Source: an uncultured Gammaproteobacteria bacterium
GTDB taxonomy: Bacteria > Pseudomonadota > Gammaproteobacteria > JAADHQ01
Direction of reading: 5' to 3'
Assembly (NCBI GenBank): GCA_947258655.1
Contig: CAMYJD010000002.1
Location: 1-64,000, forward strand
Length of the DNA stretch: 64,000 nucleotides
A program made the translations under genes and the position numbers. The notes under the pieces are model-generated. The model saw nothing but the letters and a program-made list of their open reading frames with translations. It searched no databases and had not been told where the DNA came from. Numbering within the stretch: the stretch's first letter is position 1; every line of letters starts with the position of its first letter. Positions 57,869-64,000 of this stretch are shown in pieces.

Positions 57869-57995
57869 AAATGACTGTCCAGTTGATTGACTAGCTTGAA
57901 TTACAATCGAAATCGAGTTTTATACTGGAATATATCGATCTTATTGAAGTCCAAGGGTGTTAAGTAACACCTTGTTATGTCCGTGATTATTGAAA
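57560..57995 (-). repeat. Direct repeat, copy 2 (glsA remnant and promoter)
   Basis: Same orientation as 47540-47970, about 10 kb away. The copies share ordered stretches on both sides of the start codon, but this copy has indels and substitutions, so the duplication is old. Confidence 0.78.
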
Positions 57996-58511
57996 GCCTG
58001 CGAATCTTGTCAGAACTATCAAATACCTCTTGTATATAGTAAAGTATGCTGATATCGTTACTTATCAACGGTAATGTTCATTGCAAGGACTGCTCCTTAT
58101 ATTTAATCAGCCTTAACACCAAGAACAGACACCCGATGATATCGGTCAGCAATATTACTGCATGTCGGATTCTACAAGTTCGGTATGGATTGAATTGAAT
58201 GCATCGATAAACAATTACATCTGTATACAGGCGGGTATAATGTTTTAGGATTATACGGCTATGTAGAAGATAGATAATAATCTGGAAGTCAATAACTAGC
58301 ACAGGGAATTATGACATTCTATTATGCGCGTATCATAATTGCTATTTTCACGTGTAATTTTCTGCTTAAGATGTTTTATCAATCTAAACAGAGCAGGAGA
58401 AACGTAATAAGATTCAGTGACTGTATATAAATTGAAAAATAATTCAGTTGTGTATTAGTTATTATTGATTCGAAATTGCTGTAGATTGTTTTACTGACCA
58501 TAGGGGGTGGT
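57996..58511 (+). other. AT-rich intergenic stretch
   Basis: About 515 bases without a convincing gene before the heme sensor. The minus-strand frame at 58078-58302 was examined and not accepted. A GGGGGTGG ribosome-site-like run lies just before ATG 58512. Confidence 0.4.
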
Positions 58512-59387
58512 ATGAAACTAGCTACAAAATTTAATCTTGTATTATCTTCAGTGTTTATCTCGGGCCTGATTGTTGCCGGTTTCATTTCATATGTCGTTTT
58601 GCATAATAATGCAAGAAATGAAGTTATCAAACATGCCGGTATGATGATGGAAGCAGCGCTCGCTATTCGTGGATATACCGTAAGGGAAATCAGGCCGCTT
58701 TTGAAATGGCATCTGCGAAAGGAGTTTCTTCCTCAATCAGTACCCTCATATGCAGCCACGCAAAATTTTAATAGTCTGAGAAAAAACAATCCTGAATACC
58801 ATTACAAAGAAGCTACCCTTAATCCGACGAATCCAAGGGACCAGGCCACGGATTGGGAGACCGATATTATCAGGGAGTTCAGGGATAATCATGAAAGGAC
58901 GGAGATAATCGGCGAAAGGGATACGCCAACTGGAAAAACCCTGTTCTTTGCCAGGCCGATACAAATCAAAAACAAGGACTGCCTAACCTGCCATAGTACT
59001 GCGAGTGCTGCACCTAAAACTATGATCGCGCTTTATGGGGATGCAAATGGTTTCGGCTGGAAATTGAATGAAGTTGTGGGTAGTCAAATCGTTTCAGTTC
59101 CTCTTTCTGTACCTATAGAAAAAGCAAACTATGCGTTTGCGATATTTATGGGCTCGCTTATAATTATTTTCCTGATAATATTCATTCTTTTAAATATTAT
59201 GCTGAACAGAATCATAATTCGCCCGGTACAGACAATTACCAATATTGCTGATGAGATAAGTAAAGGTAATTCATCGGTAGATGAATTTAGGCATAAGGGG
59301 AATGACGAGATTTCTGAGTTAAGCGAATCATTCAACCGTATGCGTATCAGCCTTGAAAAGGCCATGAAGATGCTGGGTTCCAAATAA
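58512..59387 (+). CDS. Membrane c-heme sensor: DUF3365 domain plus HAMP, no output domain
   Basis: 291 residues. Helix 1 is at about 8-30, then a periplasmic domain of the DUF3365/Tll0287 type with one c-heme site CLTCH (Cys 157, Cys 160, His 161), the segment TEIIGERDTPTGKTLFFARP before it, helix 2 at about 212-238, and a HAMP linker (RPVQTITNIADEISKGN to SFNRMR). It ends about ten residues after HAMP, with no kinase, methyl-accepting or cyclase domain. The family senses redox state or small gases through the heme. The cyclase gene 17 bases downstream probably supplies the output as a separate protein. Confidence 0.85.
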   Translation: MKLATKFNLVLSSVFISGLIVAGFISYVVLHNNARNEVIKHAGMMMEAALAIRGYTVREIRPLLKWHLRKEFLPQSVPSYAATQNFNSLRKNNPEYHYKEATLNPTNPRDQATDWETDIIREFRDNHERTEIIGERDTPTGKTLFFARPIQIKNKDCLTCHSTASAAPKTMIALYGDANGFGWKLNEVVGSQIVSVPLSVPIEKANYAFAIFMGSLIIIFLIIFILLNIMLNRIIIRPVQTITNIADEISKGNSSVDEFRHKGNDEISELSESFNRMRISLEKAMKMLGSK

Positions 59388-59404
59388 ACAGGATTGCAGA
59401 GATT

Positions 59405-60259
59405 ATGGAACGTAATAACCGAACCTGGATTTGCAGCGTCTTGTTTCTCGATATTGTAGGTTACTCGAAACTTACTGTATCCAGACAAATGGAGGTGAAG
59501 CAACATTTTATTTCGTTGATTGCAGAGGCCTTACAAGATATACCCCCGAATGATTGTATAAATCTGGATACAGGCGATGGCATGGCGATATGCTATTTGG
59601 CTGATCCGGAAGACCTCCTGTTCATAGGAATTGGCCTAAGAGATGCATTTGCCGACCTTAGAGATACCTGCGATATAGTATATAAGGTAAGACTGGGAGT
59701 AAATCTTGGTCCGGTAAAAATTGTTGAGGATATTAATGGTCACAGGAATACGATTGGTGATGGTATCAATGTTGCACAGCGTATCATGGATTTTGCTCAG
59801 GATAATCAATTGCTTGTTTCAAGGTCTTTTTATGATGTTGTCAGTTGTATGTCCGACGATTACCGGGATATGTTTAACTATTTAGGTTTGCATGCTGATA
59901 AGCATGTAAGAAAGCATGCGGTATATGAAGTTCTATCCAAAGGCGACAGTGAATTTGACGGTGATAGTAAAAATATTGATTCTATTCCGGTACTGCAAGA
60001 AAGAGCAGATGTAAACATCACTGTGGCAGGAATTGAGGATGATGAAAACACCAAGGCAACGATTGACAATAAAAGCAATGCTTTTGATGAGAGCGCTTTA
60101 CTGAGTATTGAGAAAGATCTTGCGGTTTATGTTGGTCCGCTGGCAAGCATCCTTGTGAAAGAAGCTTCAAAAAAAGCACAGACCCTGCCCCAATTACGTG
60201 ATATGTTGGCCGATGAAATCCCGAACGAGAAAGACAAGTTCAATTTTCTGGGTCATTAG
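59405..60259 (+). CDS. Class III adenylate/guanylate cyclase with C-terminal GPLAxxLV-type domain
   Basis: 284 residues, soluble. The catalytic domain is at about 10-175: SVLFLDIVGYSKLT (first metal Asp), NLDTGDGMAICYL (second metal Asp), VRLGVNLGPVKIVEDINGHR, GDGINVAQRIMDFA. After a linker of about 50 residues comes a small domain (about 225-284: AVYVGPLASILVKEASKKAQ, LRDMLADEIPNEKDKFNFL) of the kind seen at the end of some signalling kinases. It makes a cyclic nucleotide; which one cannot be fixed by eye. Paired with the heme-HAMP gene upstream. Confidence 0.85.
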   Translation: MERNNRTWICSVLFLDIVGYSKLTVSRQMEVKQHFISLIAEALQDIPPNDCINLDTGDGMAICYLADPEDLLFIGIGLRDAFADLRDTCDIVYKVRLGVNLGPVKIVEDINGHRNTIGDGINVAQRIMDFAQDNQLLVSRSFYDVVSCMSDDYRDMFNYLGLHADKHVRKHAVYEVLSKGDSEFDGDSKNIDSIPVLQERADVNITVAGIEDDENTKATIDNKSNAFDESALLSIEKDLAVYVGPLASILVKEASKKAQTLPQLRDMLADEIPNEKDKFNFLGH

Positions 60260-60429
60260 ATAACGATTTCATAAAGTAATTCATATGTCTGTGGATCGAA
60301 TTTGCTTGCTTGAGTCGGGACTGCTCGGATTGGTTAGTATAAAACAGCAGGTATTGATAAATTATCCTGGGCCAGGGTTACGATACTTCTACTTCACGCC
60401 AGTGTTATGCTGTTCAAGTCTGTTTTATG

Positions 60430-61299
60430 CTAATCTGGAATTTGCTTTACCTGTACCTCAACTGCAAGTTGCGCTTTTTTATCTATTGATCCAACATAAG
60501 TACCTGCAACCGGAGGAATAGCTTCGGGGTGCCGGTGTACCGCGACTGCAATATGACCTCCGCTGACTACCTGACCACTTGTCGAATCAAAACCGCGCCA
60601 TCCTGATCCCGGCAGGAACACCTCTGACCATGCGTGTGTAGATGTCTTGCCCTGTGCCATGGGCTCATTGAGTGCATAGCCACTGATAAAACGGCCGGCA
60701 AGGCCGAAACAACGACAGATTTCGATGAACAGTGTAGCAAAGTCGCGGCAGGATCCCTTGCCCGTTGACAAGGTGCAGGCCGGAGACTGCACACCGGGCT
60801 CCTCACGCAGCTGATATTGCAATGTATTGGCAATCTTCTGGTTTATCGCATTCAGCATTATGATGGTGTCGATAACTTGTCCGGGAACAATGATGTCTGC
60901 TACCCACTCCTTCATTTGTGTCTGCTCATGTGGAAATATTGCACTCTGATAGGGCATCAGGTCGATCTGATCAGAAGCGTCATACTGGAATGGATAGTGC
61001 CGCGCACCGTCATCGAGCACAAAGTCCAATGCTTGTTCTTCATAATGCTCAACTACAACATCGCTGATGATGATCAGATCATCGGCAGGTATCAGGAAGT
61101 CGACGACGGCTACAGAATTGTCATAAATATCACGCTTCCAACGGATCTGATAGTCTGGTGTAATATGTAATCTAGAAGAGTGCACACGTATGTCATGACC
61201 ATCACGTGGCCTCAGGTGCATGGTATGTGGGTACAGTGTGACCGGTTCGGCATAATGGTAATGTGTCCGGTGCTGTATTTGAATTCGACGCATATCCAT
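60430..61299 (-). CDS. Transglutaminase-like cysteine protease family protein
   Basis: 289 residues. The N-terminal beta region MRRIQIQHRTHYHYAEPVTL through YQIRWKRDIYDNSVAVVDF is the bacterial transglutaminase-like N-domain. The catalytic triad is Cys in GKGSCRDFATLF, His in STHAWSEVFLPGSGW and Asp in RGFDSTSG. It has no signal peptide. In many bacteria it travels with DUF2126, alpha-E and ATP-grasp-like genes of unknown pathway. The start is one of two Met codons at 61299 and 61293. Divergent from the DUF2126 gene across 120 bases. Confidence 0.9.
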   Translation of the reverse strand: MDMRRIQIQHRTHYHYAEPVTLYPHTMHLRPRDGHDIRVHSSRLHITPDYQIRWKRDIYDNSVAVVDFLIPADDLIIISDVVVEHYEEQALDFVLDDGARHYPFQYDASDQIDLMPYQSAIFPHEQTQMKEWVADIIVPGQVIDTIIMLNAINQKIANTLQYQLREEPGVQSPACTLSTGKGSCRDFATLFIEICRCFGLAGRFISGYALNEPMAQGKTSTHAWSEVFLPGSGWRGFDSTSGQVVSGGHIAVAVHRHPEAIPPVAGTYVGSIDKKAQLAVEVQVKQIPD

Positions 61300-61420
61300 G
61301 ATTCTAGAACACTCGACCGGTAAAAGATATCACCCACATTGACAAGACTGGTAACATTGGATTTCATGATAAATGAACTGGCTTTTTACAATGAAGCACA
61401 ACTGAGAAACACTGCCTACT

Positions 61421-63547
61421 GTGAATACTGACAACGACAGTTTTGATGCGGCAATCCATGACCACGATGAGGCCGTGGCATCATGCGGTCTCGCTATCTG
61501 GATAGGTGCCGAACCAACCTTCACGAATCGCTTGTCCGAGTCACCCGAATGGCTTACCGATGCCCTGGGTGAGACCAAGCTGAACTATGCATGCCATTTT
61601 ATTGATCGCCTGCGTGCTAGCTATCCTGGCTCGATGATTTTGCGTTCCATAGGGCGTCAATATCCTGGAGAACAACATCCCCGCTGGAACCTGGGATTGT
61701 ATCAATACCGCGACGGTCAAGCGCTGGCAGTTGGCCTGCCAGCGGATCCGCTGGCTACAGCGGGTCACTGTGATGCGGAACGCATGGATCAGTTTTGGCG
61801 GCAACTGATCGCTGTGCTTGATCGGGATGGTTGGAATGCAGCGGGATTCCAGGTAGATGATGCTTTGGGACTGCGTGTGTTGTTGCGTTGTGATGCCCGG
61901 CAACCATTGGCCGATGCGCACAAGGATACTCGCCTTGCCAGGCCCTCGTTGCATGCGCAGGCCATCCCGCCAGGCGGTGCGGTCGACGATCTTGCCGCAG
62001 AGGGTCTGTATCTGGTTGCCGTTGGCTGTGCGCCAACGGGGGCGGATAACAGCATGCAACCCTGCATAGAAATACCTGCCTTTACAGATGTGGCTATATT
62101 TATCGCATTTATACAACGCGTTGAGCAAGCGGCCACTGTAGCAGGCCTTGATGCGCTGGTCTGGCGCGGCTTTTCACCACCGGTGGATGACAGTGTCGCC
62201 TGGACCACGTTGACGCCCGATCCGGCTGTTGTTGAAGTCAATGGGGCGCCTGCCAGTAATATTACCGAATTTTTGCAAATGAGCAGACGCCTGTATGCGA
62301 TAGCGAAGGCCGAAGGCCTGGCGCCGTATCGATTGCAGTATAATGGTGTGATATCGGATAGTGGCGGAGGCGGGCAGTATACGCTCGGTGGGCCTAGTCC
62401 AGAGCGTAGCCCTTTTTTTATTGAACCGCAATTGATGGCCCGTCTGGTGAGTTATCTCAATCACCATCCAGCGCTTTCCTACTGGTTCGCGCCCCTGTAT
62501 GTAGGCAGTTACAGTCAATCACCACGGCCCGATGAAAATGTACAGGAATCTTTCAGTGAATTGCAGGTAGCATTGCAACACCTGTCTGCAACGACGAACC
62601 CTGAAGCGGAGTTTATCTGGCGTAGCCTGAGTCCGTTCCTGGTTGATACCTCCGGCAATGCCCATCGTAGTGAGATGAATATCGAGAAGCTGTGGAATCC
62701 CTACCTGCCCGGTCGAGGTTGTCTTGGGCTGGTCGAGTTCCGAGCCTTTCGCATGGCGGCGGATGTGGAAACCGCTACAGCCATTGCCGCGATGTTGCGC
62801 GCCCTGATAGCCATGTTAAGCAAGCAAGATATCAGTCATGAACTGATCGAGTGGGGCAGTCTTCTGCATGATCGTTATGCACTGCCGTATTACCTGCGTC
62901 AGGACCTGAAAACCGTGTTCAATGATCTGCAGGTCGCCGGCCTGGGTCTGGGCAGGCCGATTACCGATCGACTATATGCCGATGACTGGCGCCATATCGG
63001 TAATGCCGAGTTTGCCGGTATGCGCCTGGATGTCGACCAGGCTATTGAATTCTGGCCATTGCTGGGTGATGCCGCCGAGCAGGAGGGTGGTTCACGCCTG
63101 GTGGATGCCAGTACGACCCGTCTACAGGTTATGCTGCGCCCTGGTAGCGATCAAAACCTGGATAGTCAGGACTGGCAACTGCTGGCCAACGGTTATCGCA
63201 TGCCGCTGCGCCTGGAACAGGACGAGGACGGGCCGGTATTCATCATGGGCCTGCGCTATCGTGCTTTTGTGCCCTGGGCGGGTCTGCATCCGGGACTTGG
63301 CGCGCAGGGGCCGATTGTTTTCAATCTGATCGTACCGACGATGGAGAAAGCTGTGCGTATCACCCTGCACGATTGGCAACCCGAGGGCCAGCCTTACGAT
63401 GGTCTGCCTGAATCAATCAATGAGGCACGCCGGCGTATAGATGAACGATTTGTCGTCGAAGAGATCGATGTGGCCGAAGTCAGCAACCCGATCGCAGTTC
63501 CTGACGAAGCTATCAGTGATTATTGTCTTGATCTACGCAGAACCTGA
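61421..63547 (+). CDS. DUF2126-family protein (C-terminal type, without transglutaminase part)
   Basis: 708 residues from GTG 61421. It begins with a short acidic stretch, then GLAIWIGAEPTFTNRLSESP and LRSIGRQYPGEQHPRWNLGL, and ends with LVPTMEKAV and a typical RRRIDERF segment. This is the DUF2126 body. In most genomes the domain forms the C-terminal two-thirds of a ~1,100-residue protein with an N-terminal transglutaminase-like domain; here the latter is missing and a separate transglutaminase gene is divergent. Function unknown. Confidence 0.85.
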   Translation: MNTDNDSFDAAIHDHDEAVASCGLAIWIGAEPTFTNRLSESPEWLTDALGETKLNYACHFIDRLRASYPGSMILRSIGRQYPGEQHPRWNLGLYQYRDGQALAVGLPADPLATAGHCDAERMDQFWRQLIAVLDRDGWNAAGFQVDDALGLRVLLRCDARQPLADAHKDTRLARPSLHAQAIPPGGAVDDLAAEGLYLVAVGCAPTGADNSMQPCIEIPAFTDVAIFIAFIQRVEQAATVAGLDALVWRGFSPPVDDSVAWTTLTPDPAVVEVNGAPASNITEFLQMSRRLYAIAKAEGLAPYRLQYNGVISDSGGGGQYTLGGPSPERSPFFIEPQLMARLVSYLNHHPALSYWFAPLYVGSYSQSPRPDENVQESFSELQVALQHLSATTNPEAEFIWRSLSPFLVDTSGNAHRSEMNIEKLWNPYLPGRGCLGLVEFRAFRMAADVETATAIAAMLRALIAMLSKQDISHELIEWGSLLHDRYALPYYLRQDLKTVFNDLQVAGLGLGRPITDRLYADDWRHIGNAEFAGMRLDVDQAIEFWPLLGDAAEQEGGSRLVDASTTRLQVMLRPGSDQNLDSQDWQLLANGYRMPLRLEQDEDGPVFIMGLRYRAFVPWAGLHPGLGAQGPIVFNLIVPTMEKAVRITLHDWQPEGQPYDGLPESINEARRRIDERFVVEEIDVAEVSNPIAVPDEAISDYCLDLRRT

Positions 63548-63939
63548 ATGGCCAGGAATTATAAACCGCCAGGCTCCTGAACCTTTCTTATGCATGCAAT
63601 CTCTCCGCATGGGCCAGTATAGCCATGATTGCATTTGCAGAGCGCCAGTCATCCAGTCAATCTCATGACCTCAGCATTGCTGGGCCAGCGATGGCTGTCA
63701 TCAATTTGTCCGCACAGACCTGAGCGGATTGCAGTCCGGATGTTTGTGTGGTTGAAATATCCGATCGAATATAATCTGCTTTTTTATGATACTGCGCAAA
63801 AGTTATACATATCGCATAGTTTATAAACCCTTAATAATTAGCAAGATACAATTGTTTACATTTTCAGAACACCTGATTGCTTGACTAATTGTACAAATAT
63901 CGTATAACTAATGTACATAAGTCATACGGGGGGTTCACA
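63548..63939 (+). promoter_or_regulatory. Intergenic region with promoter and TGTACA repeats at the right edge
   Basis: No gene seen. Near the end, TTGACT (63881) and TATAAC (63903) are 16 bases apart, a credible sigma-70 pair. TTGTACAA lies within the spacer at 63889-63896 and a second TGTACA at 63912-63917, 22 bases apart centre to centre, suggesting an operator overlapping the promoter. Confidence 0.5.
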
Positions 63940-64000
63940 ATGCAGCAAATCCATCTCGCCATGAATATTACCGAGCAGGGTTTCGTACCGGATAGCGTCA
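63940..64000 (+). CDS. Start of a gene cut by the window edge
   Basis: ATG 63940, preceded by GGGGGG at about 8 bases, opens MQQIHLAMNITEQGFVPDSV and runs off the window. The words EQGFVPDSV resemble the N-terminus of cyclopropane-fatty-acid-synthase-like methyltransferases, but twenty residues are too few to be sure. Confidence 0.5.
   Translation, partial: MQQIHLAMNITEQGFVPDSV

Noticed and set aside
58078-58302. Minus-strand 74-codon ORF with hydrophobic stretches
   Set aside because: AT-rich sequence gives Ile/Leu/Tyr runs by chance; no ribosome site and no helix pattern of a real membrane protein.

Overview
The window looks like the chromosome of a Gram-negative bacterium, most likely a gammaproteobacterium. 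This is inferred from lipoprotein and Sec signals, an outer-membrane barrel protein, long-form PstC and PstA, a class I c-di-GMP riboswitch and di-heme cytochrome c peroxidase. No rRNA, tRNA or CRISPR array was recognised. Gene density is ordinary. At least three genes on the plus strand are interrupted by a frameshift or stop, so either genuine decay or consensus errors are present.

Layout. (1) 1-2130: accessory edge with the C-terminal tip of an RHS polymorphic toxin, a candidate immunity gene, an IS3-type transposase remnant and a RAYT (REP-associated tyrosine transposase) gene bracketed by inverted REP-like repeats. (2) 2258-7922: PhnD-like binding lipoprotein with an orphan PAS histidine kinase, di-heme peroxidase with a FixH/YtkA-like protein, and a small exported protein. 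(3) 8300-10543: a 36-residue membrane ORF, a frameshifted PEP-utilising enzyme and a small endonuclease V homologue. (4) 11245-17059: complete pstSCAB-phoU phosphate operon. (5) 17222-22592: small proteins, an HExxH exported protein, an SRAP-family protein and an FtsH-type protease. (6) 22880-25091: c-di-GMP-I riboswitch controlling an exported Ig/TSP3-repeat protein.

(7) 25313-43171 is the most unusual part: a glycan locus behind a candidate sigma-54 promoter. It makes UDP-glucuronate, UDP-xylose and UDP-galactose (Ugd, Uxs, GalE) and encodes a glycoside-hydrolase/GT2 membrane fusion, an MsbA-like ABC exporter, four tandem paralogues of one glycosyltransferase-like family with a pyruvyl-transferase-like gene set among them, another GT2 enzyme, and a CBM9-like/barrel outer-membrane protein. 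No Wzx/Wzy or Wza/Wzc genes are present, so export probably runs through the ABC half-transporter. (8) 43440-45872: alkaline phosphatase and an exported unknown.

(9) 45995-60259: a glutaminase-STAS-cyclic-nucleotide-binding fusion, a nine-gene V/A-type ATPase operon, a decayed copy of the glutaminase 5' end on the far side of that operon, then a heme-c HAMP sensor followed by a separate class III nucleotide cyclase. The ATPase operon therefore lies between direct repeats of the glutaminase promoter and 5' end. The cyclase may supply the nucleotide sensed by the glutaminase fusion (inference). (10) 60430-64000: divergent transglutaminase-like and DUF2126 genes, then the start of another gene at the right edge.
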